Shown here: positions 20,575 through 32,274 of the stretch, in pieces
How positions within the stretch are numbered: the first letter of the stretch is position 1
How the letters are laid out: each line of letters opens with the position of its first letter
DNA from: Phoronis australis
Lineage: Eukaryota; Phoronida; Phoronidae
Assembly: GCA_002633005.1 (NCBI GenBank)
Contig: NMRA01000807.1
Location: forward strand, 100,183 to 137,571
Direction: 5' to 3'
Length of the DNA stretch: 37,389 nucleotides
Position numbers and translations under genes: made by a program
Notes under the pieces: model-generated
What the model saw: the letters and a program-made list of their open reading frames with translations, nothing else
The model's database searches: none
Told to the model about the DNA's origin: nothing

Positions 20575-21935
20575 TAATCAATATTTATTCTGACAGTTGG
20601 AATGTTGAATTATGGCATAGAGTTCACTATTTCCGTTACATAAGCGAACATTTTTTGCCGCAGGCTCAGTGAGGGGACCACTATAACATGGTATATAATC
20701 TTTCTCTTACATTTGCTAGTTTAGTGCAACATTCAAGGGGTTTACTGTCACGAACACTTTTCAGAATAAATTTCGGAACACGTAAAATGTCTTGCTCAAA
20801 ATATTTATTTATAAACACAGACCTTCCGCGAGTTGCGCTGCGTAGATCCAAAGCCATAAGCCATGTACTTGCAGCTGTTTCATTGGGTGTACTTTTGTTG
20901 TGTATGTTCACGCAGTAAAAAACAAAAAAACGCTAAGTATTCATAGTCTTGAGATCACGCCTTCGCTTTAAAAGATGAGCCAGTCACATTGTATTTGGCT
21001 CGATGATTATTAGAGGCCACGTAAGTTTCCAGGGATGGAAGGAAAGGATCCCCGTCATTGTGTTTAATATGCAAGCCGGGTGTAAAGACGCCTAAAGTGA
21101 TATCAAACCTTGTTTTGGAGATTTCAATTAGATGGTTCTTTCATCTACTGTTACACAGTTAGTATCTTGCAGTAAGTATCTCGAATGTTCCTTGATTTTT
21201 GCCTCCTGAGAAGGAGGCTTGGTTTTGTATTTGTGTACATCAAGTATTTTGATTGATTGACATTTTCTGCTCAGTCACAGGTGCGTGGCTTTAGACCTTG
21301 CGGCTGACTTTCGTGGTCATGGACTGGTCTTAAGAAGAGTGGGACTGAAATTAAGTGGTTCAATAACAGAACTATTCATTTGGCCAAGTTTTCGACACAG
21401 CACATGAATGTGTGACATGCGCAGTTTTCGTCTGCCTCTGTAACCCACTTTTGATTTTATTCGTCATTTTACAACTAAGTTAAGGTAATGTACGTGGATA
21501 ACCCTAGAAAATGTCCAAATTTAGATACCTTCAAAACATCACATCTCAGTTAATTCATATAAAACTTGCAGACACTATGCTTTATGCACCGTTCTCGAAA
21601 ACGCTGAAAGGAATTGATTTTGAAATTTTCCATCTTTGCACGAGGAGCTATAAACGAAAACGAAATGATAAATAAAAAAACTACCACATCGTTTTTAAAA
21701 TTTTGTTTCAGACAGATATATCAAAATTTGATCATGTTTAATGATGTTTTGCTGTGCATGTATATTTAATTTTTGTTAAATTATACTCAAAATACTGGGC
21801 AATGTGAACCAAGTAGTTATAGTTTGGTATAGTCAAACATTAAATTCTACATACTTTTTACGTTCAGAAATATAAACTTTGACTGAATTAATTATTTAGA
21901 TATTTCACTAAATACACAGTCTTGTTTAAAAGGTC

Positions 21936-22004
21936 TTATATAACTTTACATGCTTCTCTTATATAACTTTACATGCTTCTCTTATATAACTTTACATGCT
22001 TCTT
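21936..22004 (+). repeat. 23-bp tandem repeat, three copies
   Basis: TTATATAACTTTACATGCTT plus CTC, repeated three times with only the last base of the third copy changed. Near-identity suggests recent expansion. Confidence 0.9.
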
Positions 22005-25000
22005 TCATGAAAAAGACATTATCTAGTTTCAGCCAAAGCGAATATAGGCAATGTTATTTCGTCAAACATATTATCAGCGAGACCAACTGTGAACAAATCG
22101 ATTTAAATGATGATTAATTATATTCTAAAATACACAAATTAGCTCAAAGTATTTGTTTTCGAGAGCATTGTTCATACGAGTCCACTTTGCACCGTAATGT
22201 ACATGTAAATTTCAAACATGAACCTGATCTTTCTGTATTTGTTTGCCATGAGAGTTTAGGCGTTTTGAGTCAACCGAACGCTATGGCATTTGGCAACCTT
22301 TACACAACAGTTATATAGATAAAATGTCAATAGACATTCACAAATTTAAATTGTATTTGTTCTTATCATTGTCTTTGATCAATGGCCTTTGGCTGTCCTC
22401 CTCAGCTACGTGTATACAGTGGCAGGTGGCGCTTGAAGTTTCCTGTGAGTGACCACGTCAAACTTGCTCTTGGATCTTTCCTACGGTGATACCCACGCTC
22501 ATTTGATATAACATACGTCATTTTCCGTACGAAGTTATAATGTATATATAAGTAGAGCTTGGGAAACTTTTTTTGCCTCCAAATCGGACCTTCATCTTTT
22601 CTAACAGAATTTTAACAAATGATACTGTTTTAATAGCCTAAAACCATACGTAGAGCTTCTTGCCATTTCTTTAAGCCCGCTTCTAAGCAACACACTATTT
22701 AACCAATCATACCAATAGTACCTTGAAAGAACCATTGAACATTTTCACGGCATCCTGTTTTCACTGCATAAAAACTCAGAGTAATGTTAAGTTTGGCCAA
22801 GTCACCAAAGCGAAAATCTGTACGTTATCGTCACACGCTCGCACCATGATACTTTTGTGATAAGTATTAGAGCAGTTTATTGAAGTCTTAATACAAATCA
22901 CTGTATCGCGATACTGTCATCGTAATGGCAAAGAGAACTGATTCTTAGTTATAAGTTGGCAAACTCAACGATTTAAGACGTATTTAAAATACATTGAACG
23001 GGAGATGTGATTGCCAAGATATAAGTGCCAATCCACATAACCTCGGAGTTTGACGGGATAGCTTAAGTATTTTATTTTTCCAGCCAAATACGGTGGTGTA
23101 AATGAAGTAATATCTAATCGAGGTACATTTTGTATTTATCCCATACTCTTCGAGTTCCTGAGATTTTTCATTTTTCTGCTAATTTTTCAAATACTTCACT
23201 AAGACTGTTCACGTGGCGGATCACATTCTATATGTATGTACTTGCGCGTTAGGTTGCAAGATTTCTCTAGTAAAAGAAACGGTTTTAAATGAAACGATTT
23301 ATTACTTGAAAAGAGATAAAGGGGATGAAAACAACGGTAACTTTGCACTGAACTTGAAAATAAAATAGTTAAATAACAGCAATATTAGGTATTGTAGTTA
23401 CCGAGGAATCAGCGCCTGAGTTGCAGACGATACAATATTTAGCAAATGAAATCTGAGACAGAATGTCATATAATTAACAGTCCTGTTCCAGATGTTACGA
23501 TTGAGACACGATTGCTTGTTGAGTGTTATTTTCACTGCTACAATTGTATTACTTTAAACTATTTTCCGAAAGTTTGGTGATCTAACCGGCTAGCGACGTC
23601 GAGTCCACATTGCTCTACCTTTTGAACTTTCTATGTCAGAGGTCACTGTTGAAGTAGTGCGAGAGGTGAATACGGAAAAAAATATTACATGGCCGTATTT
23701 CCCTCGACAGATTCAACGCGTATGGGATAAAGTATATGTAGTAATGTACATGACAACTGACTGACTCTGACTCTGACTCTAGGCATTGTCCATCCACTGC
23801 AGGATGTAGCCCTTCCACAATGCTTTCCAATTTTTTCTGTTCATGACAACGTCACTCAGAAATAGAGGAACTTCCTGTCGAATGCGCATGATCATACTTC
23901 TCACACATACTTAGCATCACGAATTATTACGCTACCTTCTGGTGACTGGAAAAATCGCCAGATGTAAAAATGTCAGTTCTCATCAAATCTGTTGCGTATG
24001 CTTCCCTACTCAGCTCCTGTGGCGCTTTGGATAGCCCATATTCCAATGGTTTATCATACTTTTGTATTTTCCACTATATTTTGTGTTTCTATTGTGGTAC
24101 TTATTCACAATCCTAATAAATCATTATATCGCCTAAATGCCCCTTTCTGTCATATTTTTGTACAGACGTAGGTTCGCAGACCCACCTGGGCTTCTTTCGT
24201 TTCTAGCATACGTGAATAAGTCGGTTATAAACAACATTTCGTTTACGCAGGCTTCAGTTTATAAAACGGGGTTCTGCTGATGAAGCCCGTGGGAGCTTTT
24301 TCGGAAAAGGAAACAAGGGGTCTTTTTTGGAAACGATGAAAAACAATCACCTTTTCCGAAACAACACTCTGTATACTTTTTGGATCAAAAGGCGACTTGA
24401 AGAAATCCTTGTCGCCCAGGGCACTTTATTGGAAATCCCCGGAATTAACAAAAATACGTAAACCATGCAGGGTCTAATGACGACATTGCCAGGCGAAATT
24501 CAGTTGGCTGGTTTTTATACCTTACTTTTACTCGCAAATTAAGCAAGGTTGGGTAATTTATTGAGTGCTAACATAGCCTTGCGAAGGCAGGGTTTTACTG
24601 AAGAATCAGCCTGCTCAACAGTAGTTCCTGAAGGCAAGTTCTGGTGCAACGCACCGCGGCAATTCACTGATCGCGGTGCCCGTCTTGCGCACTCCTCCTT
24701 ACGTTTCAGTCATTCTGAATTCATCAATCTTTACCTGATACCTTGTTCGAGACCATAGGTTCATGAAGGCACCAAACAATCCTTGAACTGTTTGTCAAGT
24801 TGGGTACTAGAACGAGCGTATGGGCTAGCCAGACGAGATCCTTACATGCTGTTCAAGCCTCGTTTTGTACTTGGAATGTTAGTCATGAATAAATTTCAAG
24901 AATGGCACCTTACGAGTTTACAACATCCTCAAATTTGTGAAAGTTGATAATTTTGTGCCAGCCAAAAAGCACAGAATGTACGATGTTGCAACACATTTAA

Positions 25001-27388
25001 AGATGTCTTTTTGTAATAACAGTTATGAATTGTATGTGAAAATATAACACTTTTCGCATTTCTGAAGGTTAAGGAATATTTTTGCATGTGAAAGGTGTAA
25101 AAGTTTAGCTAAAATTCCTTTTCAATTACTTATAGGTTAAAAGTGGTCTTTTGGCGAACGAAAAAATGTGGAAAACGCACGAACATTTTCAAACCGTGGA
25201 GAGATTTTAAAAAAGCGTATTGTTTCGTGAAGTGCTCTTTTTACTGCTATACTTTTAGAAAATCCGAAAAGCATGAAAAGGCCTTAGACGTTTTACCATT
25301 GTTGTAAAGGGAAAATGACAACGATTGCCGTGTCTCACATTCTATGTCATCAGTTTATGTAAACCAAGTGAAGAATGAATTGAAAATCCACCTCCATTTT
25401 TTTATCCAGTTTTGTCTTCATGACAAATTCATTGCAAAACATGGATTAATATGACAAACGTGACACAAAATGTTGTCAAATGTACAGTTTGAAATATGCC
25501 AAATTTACAATAAGTTTTTGACACTGGCAGAACTTATATCGAAAGTTTGTGTATAATTTTTTTTCATCCAAACAACGAGTTATTTAGAAATTTGGGAGAT
25601 CTTTGACGTTCATGCATGAAAAGATTATATGAAGATAATTTGATTGATCAACGTCTCATTTAGTGGATTGCTAAAGTGCTCAAAGCATTCGCGTGTAACC
25701 ATTTGTTTCCTGCAGCGCAGCAACTAAGTGCTGCTTACAAACTGACCTGATTTCAGCCTGATGGATTAAAACGCCGACGTCTTCTTAAATTAATATAATT
25801 TTGAGATTAAATTTCCTGAAGTACGAAAGATGATTCACTTGTTAGTACAGCACTGACTGAAAGACCAGTTAGTATTCTATCCTAATTTTGTTTATAATCT
25901 AATACGTTTGAGTATCAAAATGCATGTGAACATAGATCAGAGACAAAAGATTAGCAACTCTGGTAGTTTCCTACGAAATTGAGAGAGGAGGCTCCACTCT
26001 CATCTATTGAGCATTTCAGCTTCCGGTTAGTGAGCAGATCGATGACGTACTCAAGCAGGCCATGATACCAAGGGTCTATTCATGAAAGTGATTTCATATT
26101 TAAAGCAGTGGTTTAGTCTTACACTCCTAGTTCACAATTGCTGCAAAAAGCTTTAGCGAAGAAATTGTGAGCGCATCACTCCCTAGAAATAATTAATAGA
26201 AATTATTTCAAAAAATAGTAATTATATACATATTCTCGGAGACTGCACTTTTGCTCAAGTAAGGTTAAATTATTTTTTCGGAAATGGTTGGGTGAAGCGT
26301 AGGATCCTATTAGATGCGTCCTGGGGTAAGAGTGTCAACCTTAAGAAGTCTAAAAGAATGTTGGCCCCTGAGATCATACGAAAAATGGCACTTTTAAATA
26401 TAAATCTCAATTAAAACATTTCATATTTTATTTATTAAATATTTAGTAAGCTACTAATCTATTGTATTTAAATTGACCATGCCAAGGTTTATTGTTGGTT
26501 ATGTCATGTTATCCGGTCTAATTAAAACTGGATTTCTAAGAACTGCAAACGGTCGTTCTAATTGTTGTTTACAAAAATCACAGTTTTGATTGGCCTTGTT
26601 CTTTTATCCCGTCTACAAGAAAGAGGACGACACGGTCACGCCTTTGAGGCCCCAAAGAAAATGGCCGGCGTTTTCATGTCTTACAAAATCTCTGTTTGTG
26701 GATTGAAAACGACTTTCAACAGTGAGGACAGTTGAGCATTTTAAGGATTTAATCACGTTTACATAATCACGTAATCAGTTACTGAAAGAGATCGGTGGGT
26801 ACGCACGTGACAGAATGATCAGGTAGTTTTATTGAATTGATTTACTTTCAATATATAATTATTGATCTGGCGTCATTACCCATATACTGTGAAATGCTGC
26901 CTAAGATAAAAAAGCCCATAGATTAGAAAAACCAATTTGCAAAATAGTTGCCATAAATGAGCAAAAAGTTGGATGGGTTTCTATCACACAGGTATTCTTG
27001 CAGTCAAACTATGTTTCTGACTGAAAAAGACCACAAAATGTGACAGGCGATTTGTATTACGATATAATACAACGAGCGCCCTATGAGATATGTCGCAATC
27101 ATTTCATTTTGCAACACACCGTGATTCCGATAGGTTATGCTACAACTGACACACTGCTACATTTACCATTTACTGAAATTCAAAACGCTCACTGATGACT
27201 GTCTTTTCAAGGAAGACTATGGGACAACTTTCCAAATTATTTGAGTTAAGCTAAACTGAAAAGCCAAGGCTATCAACCCATTTTATTTAGACTGCTTATT
27301 GTCATAAAACTGGTATTAACTTGTTCTTTGCTCAGATGAGGAATGATTTCCGCGCTAGGGAAGAACTGGCATTTTGTCATTGTTCGGC

Positions 27389-27722
27389 ACATAAAATGAC
27401 TCACTGAGACAAGCAACTTACTGAGTCCTCAGCGCCTAAAATGACTCACCGTGACAAGCAATTTACTGAGACCTCAGCGCATAAAATGCCCATGACTCTC
27501 TGTGACAAGCAATCTACTGAGACCTCAGCGCATAAAATGCCCATGACTCTCTGTGACAAGCAATCTACTGAGACCTCAGCGCATAAAATGCCCATGACTC
27601 TCTGTGACAAGCAATCTACTGAGACCTCAGCCCATAAAATGACTCACTGTGACAAGCAGCTTACTGAATACTCAGCGCATAAAAAGACTCACTGTGACAA
27701 GCAACTTTCTGAGACCTCAAGC
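27389..27722 (+). repeat. Minisatellite of 45/51-bp units with an open frame
   Basis: Seven copies of a unit starting AAAATG(A)CTCAC and ending CTCAGCGCAT, with spacings 45, 45, 51, 51, 51, 45. The 51-bp variants carry a 6-bp insertion. All spacings are multiples of three, and one frame stays open from the second copy to 27770, giving repeats of the type DKQSTETSAHKMPMTLC (Thr/Ser-rich, one Cys per unit). The first copy has TGA in that frame. A strong acceptor (TTGTTCTTTGCTCAG, ending 27335) precedes the array in the same frame and a weak phase-0 donor CCA|GTGAAT lies near 27756. An exon of the 28-kb gene is conceivable, but the stop in copy 1 argues against it. Confidence 0.7.
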
Positions 27723-27770
27723 AATAACGAAATCCCAGTTTCTACCAAGCCAGTGAATCACCTCTCATAG

Positions 27771-28217
27771 GAGTAAGGCAAATGTTAAAACGGAAAGAGC
27801 CCCAAATCGAAATTTATTTTTTGAAGAAAGTGGGTCTGTAGCCGCTTTTAAAAGTGTTTCATTTTAAAAAATGTCACGTTAACTACTTTCGATTTCCTTG
27901 GTTCCTTGCTTATCCTGAAATGGATTTACGTTACATCAACATCTGTTCACATGTTTTTGTACCCATTGCCTCAAGTAAGTGATCTCATAAGCCGGGTTTA
28001 CCCGGCGTTCATGAAAGGTGAGCCTGAGTACAATGTGAGTATCGAAACATAATTGTTTTTGAAAGTCCGCCACTAAATCGCGCTTGCATGATGTATTTCC
28101 ATGTTTTTGCATAAGCATAACGAATATTCTTGAACATAAATTAAATGCTTTAGTTGTATAACGAAACTATTTATAAACATGTCATGATGTTGTAAGCACC
28201 GTCTTATTATTTTTCAG
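27771..28217. other. Non-coding stretch upstream of the 28218 exon
   Basis: No exon recognised. It ends in the polypyrimidine tract and acceptor of the next exon. Confidence 0.5.
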
Positions 28218-28326
28218 CAGCAAGTGTATGACAATCCATCGTTTATTAGTGACGATGAAGAAGTATCGCCGGAAACAGCCGAGCGTGTTATGCAGAACTT
28301 CGTGAACCGACCAGTGCCGCTATCAC
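28218..28326 (+). CDS. Membrane-protein gene, exon with NPSF motif
   Basis: The acceptor (TTATTATTTTTCAG) is followed by a second CAG, a tandem NAGNAG site that could add or drop one Gln. The frame reads QQVYDNPSFISDDEEVSP, then ETAERVMQNFVNRPVPLS, and ends one base into a codon at the donor TCAC|GTACGT. It is hydrophilic and acidic. YDNPSF resembles NPx(Y/F) sorting or PTB-binding motifs and the following SDDEE is acidic, CK2-like, both typical of cytoplasmic regions. The next exon (30675) continues in exactly the right phase. The exon must follow a phase-0 exon; those ending at 8261 and 8754 qualify, as would others I cannot see. Family not recognised. Confidence 0.7.
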
Positions 28327-28360
28327 GTACGTTCAAAATTATAGGCCTTGTTTCATTTAT

Positions 28361-28400
28361 CTCCCTCTCTCTCCCTCCCTCCATCCGCCCTCTCCCTCTC
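28361..28400 (+). repeat. CTCC low-complexity run
   Basis: Pyrimidine-rich CTCC/CTCT tract just inside the intron after the 28218 exon. Confidence 0.8.
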
Positions 28401-28678
28401 TAACCCTATTAATATCCTTCCCTACCTTTCCATTTAATCCCCTTTCTCTCTGTATCTCTCTTTGGCATTCGGTACCGAAAGTTATCTGTGGATGTGGAAT
28501 ATTCAGTCATACGGCCAATCATTCCCCAGTTTGCTAAGTCACGTGGCTTTTCATGTGACTCTCTTCTAAGTATCATCCGCGGTGATTAACGCGAGGCAAT
28601 TTGGTCACCGCTTCTCGTCTCTAATTGGTAAAAGCTCTCCACAACATTAGCAATAATCAGCACACACCTGTCTCGTCA

Positions 28679-28895
28679 TTTGGCGAAGTGGGCAAAAAGG
28701 TACGCCTCAAAGAGACAAAAACTTAAAAAAGGAGAAAACGAGACAAAATTTCACTAAAAAGGCAGGAACTACCAAAATTCGATGAATGCACAATTCATAG
28801 CTCTGAACGTACCCCGTGAATCTTAGTAAAAGGTCCACATTCTCAAAAATTCGAGCCCGCCATTTTTAGGCTGGGAGCGCGCATGTAGGAGGCAC
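28679..28895 (+). repeat. Dispersed repeat family, copy 2
   Basis: Partner of 2794-3025, same orientation, with the same opening (TTTGGCGAAGTGGGCAAAAA) and GC-rich close (GCTGGGAGCGCGCATGT). Confidence 0.65.
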
Positions 28896-30262
28896 TTTTC
28901 CTTTGTTTTCAAGTAGCTCGATTTCATGGTTCCTCATTCCGCGAGACCAGTCATTGAAGATTTTATCTTTGACCTTAAGGAGTTGATTGTGTTAACGAGT
29001 CATGACATAGACTGTCATTTGTTTCCGCCGTTTCTGGCCGGAAGTCGTAAGGGCGCACTTCTGTTTGCGTGTATACCCATTAAAGCAGTGTGTCAACAGG
29101 TGTCGTAAGTGTCTGAAGTCTGCACATGCGCAGATAATGTTCACTCTCGGGAGAAAATTTGAGGCTACGAAAATATCCGAGTTGTTTGAAAAGTTCCATG
29201 CCCTGCTCTCCTCCTCCCTCTCTTTCTCGGTTTGCCTAAACGTTTCAAGTGGTGGCAAAGGTATTCATTGTAGATCTATTGACATGGGGAGCCTTGTTAC
29301 GGGCCAAAGAAGAGAAATAAAGATAGGAAACCAACCACTTTATAATTGTCGCCCACGGTACAGAACCTTGCACTAATCCTGTATAGGGAAGGAACATATT
29401 GGTCTTACATAGCATTTTTTATACTATAGTTATCTCATATCATGCAACTAGTGGTTGAGTAAAGTTATAATTGAACCAAAACAGCCGCAAGATAAACCTT
29501 AACGTTACATGTACAAAGACATGACGAATCCTGGAGAGTTATCACTTTAACATTTTCCCAAGAGTTATTAATTTGACGAAGACCATTTGTGAACTCATTG
29601 TCGGAATTAGGGGAGGAGGGCTAGAGATCCTGGTCCCTCCAAAGGACGTGACTAAAAACGAAGAAAGCGCCGCTGACAAGGCGTTTTTGGGATTTAAGCG
29701 GTCCTGTTTTCTTCATAAGTTTTGGGTGGGCCCACCTTATGGCGGGGGTGTTTAGTTTATACTGACCTTGGAACGGGTTTAGCGATTTTTGTAACATATT
29801 ATAGAGTACCGCGGTCTATTTATAGCCATGTAGTCAGTATTCTACTAATCGCGATACTGAATGGAATTCAGTAGGTGCGTCTACCGAGCATGCGCAATCT
29901 AACTAAAATCTGGAAATTGCGTCATGCACACTTTAATGGCTAATGGCCTTAGTAACAAAAATAGCCCAAGCAAGTAATATGGGTCGCGTGGCGCCTTCTC
30001 ACATTAGACTTGCTTTCGACTGCTATTGAACATTACTTTCATACGGCCGTACAACTTAACCAACGGACTACACATGTGAAATAACTGCCGTCCCATGCTA
30101 CTTTGATTTCAATTCTGCCTTGACAGGCATTCTGCCACTCTGTTGACTGTCCGATGTTCAAGTTTTTGTTCTAGTTCTTATGAGGCGGGAAGAAACTTAA
30201 CCTGTCCTTGAGTTCCGCGAAAACATTTTTGTTGGCGCCGTTGTGCATGCATCAGTGATAAA

Positions 30263-30264
<2 letters not shown>

Positions 30265-30324
<60 letters not shown>

Positions 30325-30375
30325 CCACCATCATCATCATCATCATCATCATCATTATAATCATCATCATTATTA
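30265..30375 (+). repeat. TCA/ATC trinucleotide microsatellite
   Basis: About 30 TCA units with scattered interruptions (one CCACCA, late TTA variants), lying in the intron about 300 bp before the transmembrane exon. Confidence 0.95.
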
Positions 30376-30674
30376 TATGATCTTTACAATCATTATTGTT
30401 TATGTATTATTTAGTTTATCCTTCGTTTAATTATTGCCTCATCAGATGTTTTTCAGTTTTTACTGGTCGTTTTGTTTTTTGCTCAGTTGTACAATTACCA
30501 AATTCAAATTACAGTACCCAAACGCAAGTACCTACACTGCACACGAGTACTGAGGATGCATACACGTATTGGCCTCGTCTCATGTCCCAATGCGTTATAA
30601 AATACCATCGATTTTATCATACAGCTCCCCGACACAACTTTGTTTTAATTACCTCAATGTATCTCATCCAACAG

Positions 30675-30833
30675 AACATCCTTTTGGGGTACATAATCCA
30701 TATAAAGAGGCCCTCTATGGAGAAGTTGAAGGACGAGGGCGGAGGAATGGTATTGACCATAGCCGAATTCTTATGTGGCTTGCGTTTTTCATGGCGATTC
30801 TCGTCCTTTGTGTTATTGTGATAATACTTGCAG
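30675..30833 (+). CDS. Membrane-protein gene, transmembrane exon
   Basis: Two bases complete the split codon from the previous exon (C|AA, Gln). The frame continues HPFGVHNPYKEALYGEVE, a basic GRGRRNG patch, then DHSRI and a single hydrophobic helix of about 22 residues (LMWLAFFMAILVLC... to ...IILA). It ends one base into a codon at a consensus donor, CAG|GTAAGA. Arg-rich residues before the helix and acidic ones after it predict the N-terminus in the cytoplasm. The 159-nt exon is a multiple of three plus matching phases (1-1), so it could be skipped without a frameshift, which would give a soluble form. Family not recognised; the layout resembles the stalkless head of type II proteins. Confidence 0.75.
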
Positions 30834-31111
30834 GTAAGAGCAGGTGTGCATCATTTAACTTTAGAGAAGCACGTCAAAATCCTGTCAAAGTAAAAATAAA
30901 AACGGATGGACCACGTTTGAATGTAGACCTCGCGCCTTGGAATGCCAACCCCCTCACGTGATCAATGTATTCTAATCATTAGAGCTTACGACTAAATGAC
31001 TGGCCGCGAGAGTTTACTGTGAATTTCCGGCTGTCTGTTCGACTGAGTTTTGATTGAGTGTTGTTGTCAAATCAAGCCTCATTTCAATGACTCATTTTCA
31101 TTTTTATTCAG

Positions 31112-31158
31112 TATGCGAGACTCTTGAAACAACGATGCTAGACAACCAGCAAAATTAA
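31112..31158 (+). CDS. Membrane-protein gene, terminal exon
   Basis: A strong acceptor (CATTTTTATTCAG) precedes TA, which completes the split codon (G|TA, Val). The frame then reads CETLETTMLDNQQN and stops at TAA 31156-31158. No donor lies before the stop. A canonical AATAAA follows at 31568. The tail after the membrane helix is thus only about 15 residues and acidic, so the product would be a short single-pass protein of tail-anchored or minimal type II form. An alternative downstream exon giving a longer outer domain cannot be excluded. Confidence 0.65.
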
Positions 31159-31590
31159 TCAACAAATCCGACAATTACATTGGTCATTCTATATACGCAC
31201 CGGCCCGTGGCCCTGGCCGGATATGGGGAATAGTCTAGCCTCTGACATCTTTTCATCCTCAGTCTTAGAATCACTTTTGGCAACCTGTCAAACTACATGC
31301 TAGAAATTTTTTAACAACACATTTTTGGGTGTTGAGATCATGTAACTGCATTTTCCGGAAAGAAGTGACGTTTGGTTTCTGAGTGTTTGTGACTTTCGAA
31401 AAACTACTCATATTTGCGTAGCTAATTGTTTGGGTGTTCATCAGTTATTAGTGGTTTCATTTTTTCTATAATAATTGATTTGTGCAGTGTTAACCTGTTA
31501 CCGAGAAAGCTTTTTGTTAATTCGATTTCTGAGCAGTTGCAGTATGTAGCATTACTTATACCCGTGAAATAAATTTAAAAATTAATAGTT
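31159..31590 (+). other. Probable 3' UTR
   Basis: About 410 bp from the stop codon to AATAAA at 31568-31573, without further splice-supported coding sequence. Cleavage would be expected at about 31585-31600. Confidence 0.5.
31568..31573 (+). terminator. Poly(A) signal of the membrane-protein gene
   Basis: Canonical AATAAA in the expected position after the terminal exon. Confidence 0.5.
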
Positions 31591-31641
31591 CACTTTGTAA
31601 AAAATCCAATCCAATACTTTTTGTTGCTGACAGCGTACATT

Positions 31642-31802
31642 GTACTTGCTTACAGTGCGTGTACTTGGTTACAGTACGTGTACTTGCTTACAGTGCGTGT
31701 ACTTGCTTACAGTACGTGTACTTGCTTACAGTACGTGTACTTGCTCACAGTACGTGTACTTGCTTACATTACGTGTACTTGCTTACATTACGTGTACTTG
31801 CT
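31642..31802 (+). repeat. 19-bp tandem repeat, eight and a half copies
   Basis: Unit GTACTTGCTTACAGTACGT, starting every 19 bp from 31642 to 31794. Copies differ at one or two sites (GTGCGT/GTACGT, CAGT/CATT). Two overlapping open frames here are products of the repeat. It starts about 70 bp after the poly(A) signal of the membrane-protein gene. Confidence 0.95.
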
Positions 31803-32274
31803 AATTGTCCTGCTCTTGGCGGACTATCTCACTTTTTGAAAATTTTCCCGCCATCACGCCACACCACCAAAATGTCTCGCTTTTTGACACACGGCGATAC
31901 TGACATATACTGGCATATACTAGTGCAATTTCCTACAGGACGTAGCACTATTTTGTTGTTCGACTAAAAAGAAAAAAAACGGGACGTTTCATGGGTTTTT
32001 GAGCCACTTGCAATTGCCCATTCCACTCAAAAAAACAAAAGACGCTGTAGAGCCGGTTTTGTCTTTTGCTGCGAACATTTCACCCTAGCATTTTGTCTTA
32101 GNAGAGTGATACACCATCGGGAATGATAAGGGGCTGTCTAATGATATGACTCTTAAGCAATTCGGTTGAACAATGCCGCATTGAAAAAATTTTAGCGACA
32201 GTAATTTCCATAGCAATAACCAACACCGAAACAAACGAATGTAATCAAATCCCAACCTCAGCAGCACGAGATCG

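Larger units (their letters stand above)
20343..27380. other. Long stretch without a recognisable gene
   Basis: Seven kilobases, mostly AT-rich and featureless. It contains a fragment of the SINE tail (20543-20574) and a 23-bp tandem triplicate (21936-22004). A weak exon-like segment at 23083-23121 has a strong acceptor and a GAG|GTACAT donor but only 13 codons. Opposed open frames at 20681-20918 lack other support, and the frame at 24549-24758 is unrecognised. ATGGCCGGCG at 26661 opens about 20 codons to a GTGAGG donor, also unsupported. If the 8-kb exons start the 28-kb gene, all of this is intron. Confidence 0.45.
28327..30674 (+). other. Intron between the NPSF and transmembrane exons
   Basis: A 2,348-bp intron with a GTACGT donor and an AACAG acceptor that has only a weak pyrimidine tract (CTCATCC). 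It contains the low-complexity run, dispersed repeat copy 2 (28679-28895) and the TCA microsatellite. Frames at 28926-29376 (both strands) and 29573-29755 are unsupported. Confidence 0.6.

Noticed and set aside
20681-20918. Opposed 76-codon frames on both strands
   Set aside because: They are nearly coextensive and lack domains. The minus frame has a possible GTAAGA donor and the plus frame a hydrophobic end, but neither could be tied to other exons.
27389-27722. CRISPR array
   Set aside because: Units are contiguous without unique spacers and the sequence is eukaryotic; it is a minisatellite. The 19-bp array at 31642 was excluded for the same reason.
16050-28326. Direct splice from the MAATEVIC exon to the 28218 exon
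   Set aside because: Phases clash (2 into 0); forcing the join reads into a stop after about 30 codons.
28992-29376. Opposed frames of 88 and 103 codons
   Set aside because: Both strands open over the same intronic segment, with no splice signals or motifs.
30396-30821. 141-codon open frame, the longest in the window
   Set aside because: It overlaps the transmembrane exon in another frame, starts in microsatellite-flanking intron, and has no splice-supported continuation.
31621-31967. Two overlapping open frames of 72 and 102 codons
   Set aside because: Both are generated by the 19-bp tandem repeat, which has no stop in those frames; peptide composition simply mirrors the unit.
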